DNA from: Tigriopus japonicus | Taxonomy: Eukaryota; Arthropoda; Copepoda; Harpacticoida; Harpacticidae | Length of the DNA stretch: 64,000 bases | Assembly: GCA_010645155.1 (NCBI GenBank) | Contig: CM021323.1 | Coordinates: 6,999,442 to 7,063,441 of the forward strand | Reading direction: 5' to 3' | Shown: one piece after another, positions 21,250 through 33,456 of the stretch | Layout of the letters: every line of letters starts with the position of its first letter | How positions within the stretch are numbered: the stretch's first letter is position 1 | The notes under the pieces: generated by a model | Seen by the model: the letters and a program-made list of their open reading frames with translations, nothing else | Told to the model about the DNA's origin: nothing | Database searches by the model: none | Program-made: the position numbers and the translations under genes

Positions 21250-22625
21250 TGGAAACAATCCAATCTTCAATCATATTCAAGGGCGATCTTGCCTAACAAA
21301 TCTGATAAATCATCATGAGTTTGTCACACAAGCAGTTGATCGAGGGAAAGCTGTAGACACCAGTTAACTGGACTTTTCCAAAGCTTTTGATCTTGTTGAT
21401 CATGGACTTCTGATGTTCAAAGTGAGAGAGTGTGGAATTGGTGGACTCATAGGACGATGGATTGAACAATGGCTTCAAGAACGACAGCAGAGAGTAACTT
21501 TGAATGGTGAAGTGTCTCGGTGGAAAACTGTTCATACAGGTGTGCCACAGGGTAGTGTACTTGGACCCCTCCTTTTCTCGATATTCGTCAACGACCTCGA
21601 TGTGCAAAGTCCGCTGCAAATTTTGAAATTTGCAGATGACACAAAGATATTTGGAATTATTGAGACCAAAACAGATCAAATCATGATGCAAGATGCCCTT
21701 GACCACGTCGTGAGTTGGGCTAGGTCCAATGAAATGTGTTTCAACGCATTAAAAACCAAAATGATGCGATTTAGTACTGCTTTGCCTTCGAGTGAGTATA
21801 TTATGGATGGGGCTTCCATAGGAAAAGTGGATCTTCAGAAAGACTTGGGAATTCATGTTGATAATCGCTTCCGATTCACCAACCACTGTGGGAAATTATC
21901 TGCTAAGGCAAGGGGCCTTGTCCATCGAATAAAAAGAACATTCACAACTCGAAACCCCGTTGTCCTAGTGAAACTGTTTCAAACATATGTGCGCCCAATA
22001 CTAGAGGCGAATACTCAGGTTTGGAATCCCTCATTAAAAATCGGAATTCATTGCCTTGAACGGGTCCAGCGATCATTTACAAAAAAGCTACAAGGACTGC
22101 AAGGATTATCTTACAAGGAAAGACTTCAACACTTGAAACTTGAATCTTTACAAGAAAGGCGCTCGCGTCTCGATCTTACACTGGCATGGAAAGTAATAGG
22201 TGGTAGTGTGATAGTGAATGAGAAATTCAAATTGGTGGGTAACTCGTGCCCTTATGCAACTCGTGCAGAGACCTCTGGCCTCTTAGAACGACCAAGATTT
22301 AGACGTTTCTGTCGGGAGAACTCGTTCTTTGTGAGAGTGGTTCCCATGTGGAATGCCCTGCCAATTGAAATCAGAAGAAGCCCAAGCCTTCATGTTTTCA
22401 AAATGCTTCTTCAATCTACTACAATCGTCTTTTCCTAAACATTTAAACATAATTTACGCATACCTAATGCTCGTTTACGACTTTGACCATTTGCTTTCTT
22501 CCTTTGTCTAGTTGCTTTTGCTTGTTCGTTTTTTATGTTGTTTGCCTCTTTTACTTTAATCTATACTCAGTATACACAAACGTGTTTGAGTGTCTCCAAC
22601 CAATAAACCAATATTCACGATAGGT
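21250..22625 (+). pseudogene. 5'-truncated non-LTR retrotransposon (LINE), reverse transcriptase C-terminal half
   Basis: The readable frame 21413-22438 starts within RT: upstream LDFSKAFDLVDHG is in frame but preceded by a TAA near 21365. It continues with GVPQGSVLGPLLF and the catalytic FADDTK, then a thumb-like region and a C-terminal stretch (LERVQRSFTKKL, SYKERLQHLKLESLQERR). This is typical of jockey/CR1-type LINEs of animals. The 5' half and endonuclease are missing. The 3' end runs to about 22625 with AATAAA-like words. Copy orientation is plus. Confidence 0.85.
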
Positions 22626-23659
22626 TGCCCAACTAGGTCTGCCAATTAGCCTTCAGCGTCTATCATTTGTCGGTTGAATTCCATGAGGAAAAAGGCTTTC
22701 TTCTGAAGGTGAGCGCAAGTGCCACCCCTTGCTTTATCGTCTGTGGCTCAGGGGCGCTATGTAGAAGGAACTTGCTTCTTGATTTTGCAAGATGTTGTAC
22801 TATGTGAGGGGTGATGGCAAACCTAAAGCTAGCAACCTCGCGTGAGAAAGATTGAAAGATTGTTTTTTTTCATCAGTATCTCTAACCCTCCCTAAACAAT
22901 GCCTCCATCCGCTGCTCCAAGGTACGCGCCTGGTTAACGCAGAAACTAGTTTACTGCATAACCCAAAGCGTTTAAGCCCTAACAAGGCAAACACTGATTT
23001 TTTTTATTACCAAAATTTGTCACGACCCTAGTTCCCAAAGATGTCAGGATTACCTCGAATCCGTTAACACTCTTTGAAATATTCAAACATCAGAGAAAGT
23101 GGGTATGTTTTGAAACCTTTTGTGCATCTCTCTTAAGAGAATTTCTAGTCGGTAGATGGAATTTATGTGGTTGCCATAGATCCCAGAAGTAACGTTTTAC
23201 CTTCAATTACGATGAAATAGGGAGAAAACTTTGAAAGGGCAATAAGAATGAATAAGAGCCTGCCAACTTTTTGAAATTGTTTCTCTGCAACGTGTTACCC
23301 TTCAAATGATTCAAAATTAACCATGTCTAAAGCTCTCTTCTACAAAACGTGCTCACAACCACGAATTTCACCCTAAAAATCTGTCAATAAACGCAGAAAA
23401 CACGATATCAAAGCCTCCTTTTATCTGCTTGAATCTTGCGTAAATGGATTTTGTTTCCTTTTGGTCACAAAAGGAAGTTGGTGTAACTAGTCCCCACAAA
23501 CGCTGCAGGTACATTTGCCATTGGACGACGGAATATGATATTCTTTAGGAATTCTTTTTGGGGAAAGGCAAATGCCACTAAACCGTTCCCCAACTTAATT
23601 GTGGAAGTCCGGTGTCAAGCCATATTCCTCAGGAACTGATCGAAGGGATGGGTTTTGGT

Positions 23660-25095
23660 TATGATTTGGTTATGATTGGTGTTGATCGTATGATCAACAC
23701 GATCCTGTGTTTGTGTTGTTGGATGTGAATGGCATTCCAAAGTACCTCTTCAGTCTTCGGATACTTTTTTAATGAGTTAACTGCAGTGCAGGTTGGAATG
23801 GAAATAGATCCTGTGATCCACGCAGGTACATAGTCGTACATAGGCAATATGTGCGTTTGAAAGACATGGATTTCCACATAGATAAATTAATTAAAGATAT
23901 CTCAATTTTGACGGCGCCCAAAAGTGCCCTCTGGAGGGGATTACCTAGAGTTATTCTTGCAAACGGTGCTTCATGATGAAGCTCATAGAGTGCGTTGCGT
24001 TGTGTGTAACGCATGGGTAACGCAAATATCCTTCATGAAGTTTGCATCTTAGAGTCAATCCAGAAAATACAGCCTGAGTCATCTAGAGGTCACGGATCAA
24101 ACTATTGTCGCCGTAGTCTGCCTGTTTAGCTAGAACTGAGTAGTCTGGGGCTTGGTCTGAGATTTCCATTTGGAGCGGAAGCTCGCAAAGCTTCAAGAGT
24201 GGGAAGAGGAAGCCAATCCTGGCACGAGCTGAGCTTTCACGTTAACAACGTATTTTAAGTTCGTCGAGAAAGACAACTGAGACGAAAACATCAGCCCCAA
24301 ATAGTTGAACTCGTAAGCTCTCTCGAGTTTAAACCCTTCAAATGACCATGAGCAAGGAGGAAGCCTGCCTACCTTTGTGAAAAATCAGAATCTTCGATTT
24401 TTCTTTGTTCACTTATTGTTTAATACCACTCTGAGACAACAGAAGATGTATAAATAGAGTATTGGCACGTGTAGACCAAACATTTAAGGGAGAATGGTAA
24501 GAAAGAAAAATCTGAAGATGACCTCTCAATAATTAAAGAAATGTAAATGCAAAAGAGTGATGAAAAGGATCCATAAAGAAAAGAAACACACCAGCATTCC
24601 CAAACTACAAGATTCCAGGGCTCTTTTATGGGACTTCCAAATCGTTTGTCTCGCAATAGTTTTGTAAGTTATTCAAGCCTCCTGATGATCTTTGGCAGAA
24701 TGGGTTATAATACAAAGCTCGTCTGTGTGCATGATAACTTGGTTGGTTTTCTTCTTTTGCCAAACCACTCCCTCACGGTGAAGAAAGAGAAGATCACTTA
24801 CGAAGAGATAAAAAGGAAGGGAGAGCATGGATCCTCCAGAGGAACTCCATTGTTAGAGATGAATCCCCGTAAATGATGATTTCCAGATTTCACATGTAAA
24901 GATGTGTTTTGTTTAGAAGAATGAAGCAAAGGCACAAAAAGAAGAGGCATCCCTGACCGAAGGAGACGGTTAAGAAGTTTCGCCCAGTTAAAAAAGTCGA
25001 AAGCTTTCTTAAAATTGATGAGAGCGGTATTCGTCCTAGTTGGCATGCTTAGTCTTTCCAAGGCGACTTCCTTCAAGATAGTTACTGCCCTCACT
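23660..25095 (-). pseudogene. Decayed second LINE, minus strand
   Basis: Fragments in shifting frames: INFKKAFDFFNWAKLLNRLL and GVPLEDPCSPFLF (RT fingers/palm, 24800-25095), then FNYLGLMFSSQLSF near 24300, then QTHILPMYDYVPAW near 23830. Order and orientation fit one old LINE with several frameshifts and no surviving YADD box. It differs from the plus-strand LINE at 21.3 kb. Confidence 0.6.
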
Positions 25096-25530
25096 ATGTC
25101 TAACTACAAATGAAAACGGTTGGCCTCAAATTGAAGCTTGATATTTTGTGTAAAAGTTTGCCGAAGATTGAGTTTCTTCTCAAAACCAAAAATTCGAAAA
25201 CAAACAACCTCAACCTTTTTAACTCAACATTATGAAAGGAAGATACATTCGAAGAGCAATTGGAATTGAATTTGACGACGAATTGAATTTGACGAGCAAT
25301 TGAGTATTGGAAAAAGCCCTATTTGAATCTATTTTGACGTTGCAACTGAACTAAACTAGCTAAAAAATACTGATTACACCAATCCATAGAATTTTGGGCG
25401 CTTTTATCTTTGCCGCTAAATCTTTTTTCTTGACCATCGTTTTTCCAACATACTATTCCAACATACTAGTGTTTTGATGTGGTCTTACAAGTGAATATCA
25501 ACGCTTATAACAAGTCTAATGCATTTAAAT

Positions 25531-25919
25531 TTAGTTGACATGGCTTTTCCCAGATCGTTTCAGCGTCTCCACGGTCACAATGTTGTGCTCTTTTTCATAG
25601 CAGTTGACCGGATCCGAACCCCACGGTTGGTCGCATTTCTTACATCGCTCCACACATCCTGCACTTTTGACACCCTGGTCGCAACAATCAAATTTCGACC
25701 GGCATCCACTGACTGGACTTGTAACGTTGATTTTGCAACATTTAAACCTTTCCTCACACCCATCCTCGTCCCCCTGGTAATCCCCCACCAATTTCTTGCA
25801 ACAGGTTCTAACCTGTTGACATCCTGGTTGGCCACTTAGTGAGCTACAACATGAATAACGCTCGCCACCACAATTGCACAAGAAGAAATCGCAAGAAAAC
25901 CACGGTTTGTAGAGCCCAC
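25531..25919 (-). CDS. Cysteine-rich repeat protein, 3'-terminal exon (partial gene)
   Basis: The exon opens at a TTTCAG acceptor (25920-25921) and ends at a TAA at 25531, about 129 codons. It contains repeated GC-x3-4-(Y/F/R)-x-CC units: YSCC, then GCQQVRTCC, GCEERFKCC, GCRSKFDCC and GCVERCKKC, followed by a Trp-Gly and C...H tail. The spacing suggests either disulphide-linked secreted repeats or a metal-binding array. No signal peptide is visible because the upstream exon was not found. I do not recognise the family. The plus-strand ORF over the same bases is its shadow. Confidence 0.55.
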
Positions 25920-26678
25920 CTGAAACGTATTAGATGTCATAAATATGCAAGTTGTTGTTAAAAGCTTAGAGCCCGTTATAAGTGTAAAAAAGAACGCATA
26001 GGGATCGTTGTAAAGCTTCCCGAATTAATCCAATATCCAAAAATTCAGATAAGGGCAATATATTGTCACAGTTCACGGCATCTGGTGGCAGAATGCGCAA
26101 GACCGCTCGTGTAAAAGTCGAAAAAACTATTGACGTAAAAATTTCAATGGCTGTTATCCCGTCCAAGGCCTTGAAATAACCAACCATTTAGTGGAAATTA
26201 TCAAAGATTTACTGAGATTTGTTGTGGAGTGGCAATTTCCAGACATTTTAAGGAGTGGGGTTGGCTGACGATCACGCTCGTCAGCCATCAGCTGGCACTA
26301 CGCTGTGAATCGAATAGGATTTCTGCCTCACAATATAAGAATGTTCTTCTGTCCCTTACTCATTACAAGCTTATTGTAATTTTGAAATGCCAGTTTTTAG
26401 ACCTAATATCAGCCGCCATTAAGAGACCAAAGAGGATATGAGAGGGAAATAAGAAAAGGAGAGTCCCCTGTTTACCAACATTTGCCTGACTCAGAGTGAT
26501 CATTTTCAGACACACTCAAAAAGGGTGAGAATGAAGCCTTTAGAACCATGCATTTTTTTCATTAGTGTAACTAACTGAAGCAAGAGTGGTTGATCTCCTG
26601 AGCAATAAACTTCAAGTTTAATTCAGCATTGCACAATGAAATGCAAAAAAGCCAAAAATATGTGAACTACTCATTAAA

Positions 26679-26750
26679 GGTTAGCAGTTGTAGCGTTGGG
26701 GTTGAGCATTCGCCAACTAACCATCACATTCCAGGTTCAAATCCGGGGCT
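26679..26750 (+). repeat. tRNA-like sequence (SINE head or pseudogene)
   Basis: TTAGCAGTTGTAGCG resembles an A box and GGTTCAAATCC at 26734-26744 is a perfect B box. No closed cloverleaf could be drawn. It is distinct from the SINE at 20572. Confidence 0.5.
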
Positions 26751-26799
26751 TGCTGAGTTCTAGTGACCAGTGGTATTAAGTTGCATGCAACCGACCTGT

Positions 26800-26880
26800 G
26801 TTAATTACTTCTAAAATGTAATTAAGTGCAATTACAATTACATTGGTCTCAATTGTAATTATAAACAATTACAATTAGTC
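26800..26880. repeat. AATTGTAATTAC-rich tract
   Basis: Begins GACCTGTGTTAATTAC, matching the right end of the 14701-20100 MITE, and continues with AATTACAATTAC words. Probably a truncated copy. Confidence 0.55.
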
Positions 26881-26939
26881 ATTCAGCTTTAAATCATGAC
26901 TTTTATACCCCGCAAGGTGTCATTTTGATCACTTGAGAG

Positions 26940-28049
26940 CAGGGTTGGTCGGGGGATCAACTTTTTCGATTTATCCCCTTCACCCGGGGATAAACGGGAT
27001 AAATTGGGGGATAAACGGGATGAATTGGGGGATAAACGGGATAAGTTGGGGGATAAACGGGATAAATTGGGGGATAAACGGGATAAATGGGGGGATAAAC
27101 GGGATAAATTGGGGGATAAACGGGATAAATGGGGGGATAAACGGGATAAATGGGGAATAAACGGGAAGAACCGGTGGATAAACGAAATAACGCCAATTTT
27201 GTTCCGATTTTGACATGTTTGAATATTTTTTGGCATCCCTGAAAATAGCCGATCAAACTAAAGGCTTAAAATAAATGTAAATAAAATATATTTACAATAT
27301 TTAACAGAAAAAATACAGAAATAATCGTTATATGTTATCAAATTAAAAAAGATATGTTACAAAAAGCCTACAATTGACGGTACTTTATGAGACGTGATGA
27401 AATTGAAGAAATCTTCCAAAATTGAAGATTATCTAGGTCAGAAAACTTCATGCTCAGTAAATGTAATCCAGAGACACAAAAATGAACTTATTTCTAGAAA
27501 TTAGGGGAAAATGTTTGAAAAAGGGGGGAAATCCCCTTCATCCCCGTTATTCCCTGGATGAAAATCCCGTTAATCCCAATAAACGGGATGCTTTATGGTT
27601 GAGATGGTCCACCAACTAACCCTGCAATATTCCTACAGAGCGGACAGCCTTTATCAGATTGCTCCTGCAAAGCTGCGTTTTAACTTCGGAAACACAAACA
27701 AATGAAAACTAAAAACCTGGGAGTTTTCATTGTGCTAATGGAAAAAAAATTGTGTGGGACTTAATTGAAAAAAGTGAGATTTTGTGGGAAATATCGTGTT
27801 AGGGAAAGTTGTGAATAATTATAGAAATAAGGAAGAAATGCTTGAACCGTAGGAAAAATTGCTTGTGAGGCAGGAAAAAATGGTTGAAGAGTATAACAAA
27901 ATGCTTGAAAAGTAGGAAAAAAGCTTGAAAAGTAAGAAAATCCCGTATATGCCGGTTATCACTTTTACTACTTGAAAGAAAATCCCGTTTATCCCAAGGG
28001 GGATAAACGGGACTCTTTTCGGAGGGGATAATCCCCCCGACCATCCCTG
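26940..28049. mobile_element. hAT-type non-autonomous element with 21-bp minisatellite
   Basis: 1110 bp. Ends read CAGGGTTGGTCGGGGGAT and, from the right, CAGGGATGGTCGGGGGGAT. Exact 8-bp duplication CTTGAGAG at 26932-26939 and 28050-28057. The left side carries about nine 21-bp units, and scattered single units (AAACGGGAT, ATCCCGTTTATCCC) lie near 27575 and 27985-28015 in inverted orientation. No transposase. Confidence 0.92.
26986..27195. repeat. 21-bp minisatellite
   Basis: About eight clean units of GGGGATAAACGGGATAAATTG with single-base variants (AATTG, AATGG, GAATTG, AAGTTG), then two decayed ones. It lies 46 bp inside the left end of the hAT-type element, and the unit's GGGGAT overlaps the terminal repeat sequence. 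Confidence 0.92.
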
Positions 28050-28319
28050 CTTGAGAGTGTGGCGGCCTTGCCTCCATCGAATATATTTTACTTATTTGAT
28101 TAGTGTTGAATGAAATGAAACAAACGTTTTCAAATGAGTGATTCAAACTTTTTGGAGAAGCTTGAACAACATAGAAATTGTTCATGCATGCTACGTTCTT
28201 GAAATAAAATCTTTTTCTTTTTGGCTTTTTCAAAAGTATCCATCAAAGAACGCTAGCTTGAATGCACGCACGCGGATTGGAAAAAAGGGTTCCTTCTTAA
28301 ATCATATATTAATCACTAG

Positions 28320-28776
28320 TAGAGATGCTCTAGTGAGAGCCGGCGATGTTGAGACCAGCGTCAATGACGTCATCCAATTCGCATCATGTGATTGGCTGAT
28401 ACCCTTTTGGGCGCCGTTTTCAACATTTCCAAACAGACGGAACCATCAACAAGCCCTCGGTCAATCCAGTGCCTTCACATCTTACTTCAAAGCAGAAAAT
28501 TTGCGTTTTTCTAGAGCCCAACCTAATGTGCTCTAACATGGGTTGATGCTTCCAACTTTCTTTTTTTTGCTCAAAAACCACCATGATAGTTTGCAATCGA
28601 AGACTCTGAACATTGGGCAAGGTCACTTGAAAGAGTGAACATTCCATTTGACAATTTTTTACGTCCAAAGCATGGAGTCTGTTTATTTGAAAATATTTTA
28701 GTTCAAAAAATCGTTTACTTTTCTCCATGGCGCTTGAGTCAAAACCCTGCCCGTCTCTCACAATAAAGCGTCTCTA
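28320..28776. mobile_element. hAT-type MITE
   Basis: 457 bp. Ends read TAGAGATGCTCTAGTGAGAG and, from the right, TAGAGACGCTTTATTGTGAG. Exact 8-bp duplication ATCACTAG at 28312-28319 and 28777-28784. No ORF and no tandem repeat. Confidence 0.88.
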
Positions 28777-28910
28777 ATCACTAGATAGAGTGCAAGCTTC
28801 AGTCAGGCTGATTTGGCAAGCGGGCAGAATGCATTGAATTTATGAGAAAAATGTCTCTTACCTATTATCTCACAGTGAAAAAATCCTAAGTTGCGTGGCT
28901 CCATTTTAAA

Positions 28911-28970
28911 AACCTAACCTAACCTAACTTAAAACCTAACCTTAAACCTAACCTAATCTAACACAATATA
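28911..28970. repeat. Interstitial (AACCT)n telomere-type repeat
   Basis: Degenerate AACCT runs; the complement, TTAGG, is the common arthropod telomere unit. It is only about 60 bp, inside ordinary sequence, so it is not a chromosome end. Confidence 0.75.
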
Positions 28971-29934
28971 ATGTATTCCAACCTATCTTAGGTTTAGTTT
29001 TAAAGAAATAGATCATGCAACCTCAGGAAATCGGCAGTAAGATTTTAGCAGAGAGAAAATGTCACCCTCACAACTGTTGAGCATAGATGTCGATAGAGTG
29101 GAGAAGCTAGAGCAGGCCAGTCGTGGAAATCATCGTGGGCATCAAGGGCCATTTATCATCAGCGAATAGTTGAAACTTGCCCAAACAAGTCTCTCGCACT
29201 GACGTTTATACTATGATCTTCCACTTGCATGGGCAAGTTTTTATGATATTATTCAGAAATATTTGCTTTTTCGCGCAACTTATGGGCAATTTTGGCCAAT
29301 ATCAGCTGCAAACAAGGCTGACAAAATGACAATGGCCGCTCTATACTCCTCTAAGCTGTTGAGTAATAGTGTGACCAAACATGTGAATGAAGACCAACTT
29401 TTTTAAACTCGTTCTTGAAGCCAAAAGTTATTTTTTGTCTATGTATGGATTAGATTACCCTAAATAACGCAAAAGCTTCAATTTGTGTTCTTCCTAAGTG
29501 ACTTATTCAATGTATTGGCAAAAAAGTTCCTAGTTGTGGTATTCAAATCCAAGGCATGGTCACCTAGGATCTTTCAAAAAAGTGACCACTGGCAATAACA
29601 AAAAATGATCCAAAAAAAATTCTCTATTCCACATTTGATTCATCAATTGCATGGTTGACATTTGCCTAATCACATATTTCAAATGTTTCCGCACTTTTGT
29701 CTGCTCAACAGTTGGCAACTGAAGACACATTTTTAGGCTTACACTCCCTCTAGTATCAACAGAACTCAATGGGTTCCTTTCAGTGACTTATTTATGTTTT
29801 TTACTAACATTTCAGGTGGCTCCCTCTGAGAAGTGCATTTTGCTTACTCTCAATCAAAGCAAGCAGCTCCTCCTGTAATCACAACAGAACCTTGAACTAT
29901 TTTAGACGGATTGAAGAATTACTTCCAAAAGTAA

Positions 29935-30190
29935 TTGAATTACATTCAATTGAATTAAATTCAACAATTACATTACATTCAATTACATTTCAATTACAAT
30001 ATTTTTTCAAACCAAGTCTGAACTCTTCTTTTTAAGTGCAAAATGTGCACAGAGCATCACAAACCTGCGAACTTTTTGTAAATCAATTTCCACACCGAAA
30101 AATATTGGACGTGGGAAAATCAGCGAAATTTCTTATCCCAGAACTTCTTATGTAGGTGAAAATGTAATTGTAATTTGTAATTGAAAAATT
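29935..30190. repeat. AATTGTAATTAC-rich tract
   Basis: Two clusters of ATTACATT/AATTGTAATT words around a non-repetitive 130-bp core, like the MITE at 14701-20100, but no clear ends or target duplication. Confidence 0.5.
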
Positions 30191-30640
30191 TCAATGACAT
30201 GGACTCAAATCTAAATTGGAATACTCTTATGTGGTGATACATCAATGTACTAAATGCATATTTGTGTCAACGACAAACTCTTCTACATCAAAAGATGAAA
30301 GGTGACTTTTCCTTGAGCCAGAATGAGATTGATGATGTGTTTGTATTCCTTTCGAAAAAAGAAATGCCGTTTAGAATTACTATTCCGACACGAATTTGAA
30401 TTTTATCTTCTGACATTGATTTCAAGTTTGCCAGATGCTTGAATTTGTTAATTAGATCGAAAAAGGTTTTCACCTTTTGTACAGTTGTTGTACAAGCATG
30501 TTGAAACAGTATGTTGATTCTAGGCAAAATAGAACCAGTGTTCTCATCTTTGTGAATTTGTTGCGGCTCAATAAGACCGTTTTGGAGAGAAAGTACACAT
30601 TCCAAAGGTGACAGTTAAAGGTCACGTTAATATGAGGTCG

Positions 30641-30855
30641 GTTGTTAAGGTAGTTTTGAAGTTTAGTAGAAGCGTATCTAGAAGTACAGAGGAAACAAAA
30701 TGCGACGGAATAGAAATAGCCATGCATGATCAAGAAAAACTGCGATTAAAAATCGCAGCTCATGTTGTAAATCTTGATCGAGCATGGTTACTTCTTTCAT
30801 GCTTCTCTTATGCTTCTAGATATGCTTCTACTATACTTCAAAACTACCTCAACAA
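30641..30855. repeat. 215-bp hairpin palindrome
   Basis: Left GTTGTTAAGGTAGTTTTGAAG pairs with right CTTCAAAACTACCTCAACAA. The centre is GCGATTAAAAATCGC near 30752. The arms hold TAGTAGAAGC and TATCTAGAAG words. Transcription would give a long hairpin. Not matched to another copy in the window. Confidence 0.75.
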
Positions 30856-31164
30856 TTATAAGATATACTCTAAGTTTGGCAGTGTCGGTTATTTCATGTT
30901 CCTAAGTATCGGACTCGCTCTTTTGCTCAGACTAGTCCCCCATTTTTTCCAATTTTAAATGGCTTAGTTTTTGTTTGTCATCCAACTTCGTGGTGTAAAT
31001 TATGTTGGTTGGTACATTAACTTGGAAGCGGAATTTCAAATAGGCTAATCGATTTAATTATGATTTCATTTTGATTTGAGTTGCAGGAATTACTTGTGAT
31101 GTCATCATTTTTATGCGGAAAAAAAGTTCGGAAGACACCTGTTTCTGATGAGCGTGCAAGGTAG

Positions 31165-31530
31165 CTAAAACGAAGATTTAGGCCTGGAAATTGCAACAAT
31201 TCCTTTATCATTTGCACAATTTGAAGTTGGCATAGCGATTCTTGACATTTTTTGCTAAAAAATATGTTTTGTTGCTTTTATCTAAAATTTCGTTACAAAA
31301 ATTGAGAGGGTTCTTCCGAATTTTTGAATCAGTAATGCCCGACATTGAATGACAAGATGGCCAGAGGAGATCGGTTCCTGGGGCAACTAAACCTAAAAAC
31401 AAATAATTTGTTTTATTCGATGATTCCAATTTCATCATTTGTTTTTAAATTTATATGCTATACTTCTCAACATACATTAATATTGACCATGTCACTGCTC
31501 TTAAATGCAACATTTTTCAAAAATCAGACC
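31165..31530 (-). repeat. Dispersed repeat R1, copy 2
   Basis: Opposite orientation to 11100-11480, with shared GATGGCCAGAGGAG, CAACTAAACCTAAAAACAAA and TTGCACAATTTGAAGTTG stretches. Edges uncertain. Confidence 0.65.
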
Positions 31531-32099
31531 CTTGAAAACAGACATTTTTTGGCAAGCCTAGACTGCTAACGGCAGCCGGTCTGTAATTTGATACGGTAAT
31601 CGCTCCCATTGAAATCAGGTCGGATAGAGAGCTAAGAGGGCCCCGGGTTTCTCAAGAAGCGATAAGGGGGGCCCTGTCCCCAAAAAAGTTTTAGAACGCC
31701 CTCTGTCAGATCATCCACAAACGTTTGTTCTCTTTCAGCTCATTTCCCAACATTCTTGTAATGATCATTGAATATTAGGTGGATTTCTGCGCCAAAAGGA
31801 TCTGTGAATAGTTGCCTTTTCTCCATCTACTATGTTGTTTTGCCCATTTTACCATGACTGATTTACCGCAATATTTTTTTTTTATTGTGACTGATTATTT
31901 GATTCTTGTAACTTATTTTCCTACAATCACTTTTCGACCTCCCGGTGCTTAAAAATTAGGAGATCAAACCAATCGTTTGGGCTTCAAGGAATCAAAATAT
32001 GGTCTCGTTTTGTTCATTGACATTAAGCGAAGTGAAGTGAAGTGGGTCATCAGATTGTTGTTGTGGAATTGAATTAAAGTAATTGGATGACTACCGACT

Positions 32100-33301
32100 C
32101 TAGATGTATTTTGTGTTCTTGCCTGGATGTTCTCGAATGATGGCATTGCTTGGATGGAACTTCTCCACTTGACCCGGATGGAATTGTACAATGTTTCCGA
32201 CATGCACTTGAGATTTCTCCATATGACAAAATCCCGTCATCAATCGGGCATCGCCTCGTTGGCCACAATCCAAGCACAATTGGTTCTTGAACACCACCTG
32301 AATGGGATCACCCAACTGGGCAATGGTCTTCAAGACCATTTCCTTCACTTCTTCATCGGTTTTCACCAGAAAATCCTCTCTTTGGCTCTTATCTAGCAAC
32401 GTTCACTGATCAGTTTGGTCAAATGTCATAGGCTATTTCAAACCAACCTTGAAGTCGGCATCTTTGCATTGGGGTCAAAGATCCATCGCCCAAAAAGGTG
32501 TAACCAAGTACTGGGATCTGAACCTCCTGATTGAATTCCTTCACAGCAGAAAGAGCTCCTTGGCTATCATCCTTGAGGTTTCTGGATTGCTTGCAAATCA
32601 GGATCACATTCTTCCAAATGGATCGACTTTTAAATAGATTGATCAATTTGGCTTGTTTAGCCAACAATCTGTCTTTACGAACGTTAGGTAAGATGGTCCA
32701 AATGATGGCCTTAAAAAGTGATTTACTTTAGGATTGATTCTTCCTTTTTCTGTACAGAAGAACGACTCACCTTTACTTTCAGAAGATGGTTTTGTCCAAT
32801 GAAATTCAGGATCTCTTTAAAAGTATGGTCATCATCCAAATCTGCATCATCCCATCCGACTGTGTCTACCCAAACTGGATTCTCAAGACCATCAACCACT
32901 TGGCCAGATTGATAAATGGCACATTGGACCGTAACTCGAGCCGAACCACTTCCACAAAGAACATCTTGGCCTGTGCATTTAGCTATGGTAGCACTTTTTC
33001 CGGTTCCTGCTCAAAAACAAACCCTCGGAACCATCAGTTTTGTAATTTTCCCAACCTTTCCTGAAAAACTTTGATAGGTACCTGTGGATCCAACGCAAAT
33101 AATGCAACTTTTGTCGTTTCGAGAATTTAAATTGTTCACGAAGTTGAAATCGTCTCTCGAGAGCAAAGCTGCCATTTCTGCCGCAATTGTGCGGGCTTTT
33201 TCGGCATTGCGGGCATTTTCTGACGACAAAACGGTTCCTTTTCGTTTCACGATGATTTTACTGCGTTGGAAGGAGAATGCAGACCCCGGTTTGGTCAGCA
33301 T
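32100..33301 (-). CDS. AIG1/GIMAP-like P-loop GTPase with Cys-His tail (336 aa)
   Basis: Four exons: 33301-33082, 33006-32771, 32709-32448 and 32392-32100, with clean GT/AG sites and consistent phases. A basic N-terminal helix region of about 65 residues precedes the G domain. Walker A GSTGTGKS is at residues 71-78, a switch Thr is near 99, and the G3 motif DTVGW is at 121-125. A hydrophobic strand (VILICK) and QSRNLKDD stand where a (T/N)KxD motif would be expected, so guanine recognition is degenerate, as it is in the AIG1 group. The C-terminus has C-x2-C, then C-H and spaced His (CLDCGQRGD, then FCHMEK, VHVG, FHPG), a plausible zinc-binding module. Cytosolic; the function is not known to me. 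The family call rests on G1/G3 and the DTVGWDD context. Start is the first in-frame ATG. Confidence 0.75.
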
Positions 33302-33456
33302 CTTTGAAACACTATGAGTTGTTATTACGAGATTTTGAAATGAGTACTTTTCAGATGTGAGTGATTGCTATGTCTGCGGTTGATAAATCGAGGGTAAAAT
33401 ATGTCATCATTTTTTGGTGTTTTCTTAATAAGACTTATCTCTCTGAGTGAGTCTAA

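Noticed and set aside
24420..24656. 78-codon minus-strand ORF
   Set aside because: Lies inside the decayed LINE and has no domain of its own.
26986..27195. CRISPR-like array
   Set aside because: Units are contiguous without spacers, in a eukaryotic transposon.
26889..27236. ORFs reading FIPFIPQ, YPVYPP, GINGINW and DKRDKLG repeats
   Set aside because: All three frames and both strands are open only because the 21-bp minisatellite length is a multiple of three and lacks stops.
28911..28970. True telomere
   Set aside because: Short, degenerate and surrounded by ordinary sequence on both sides.
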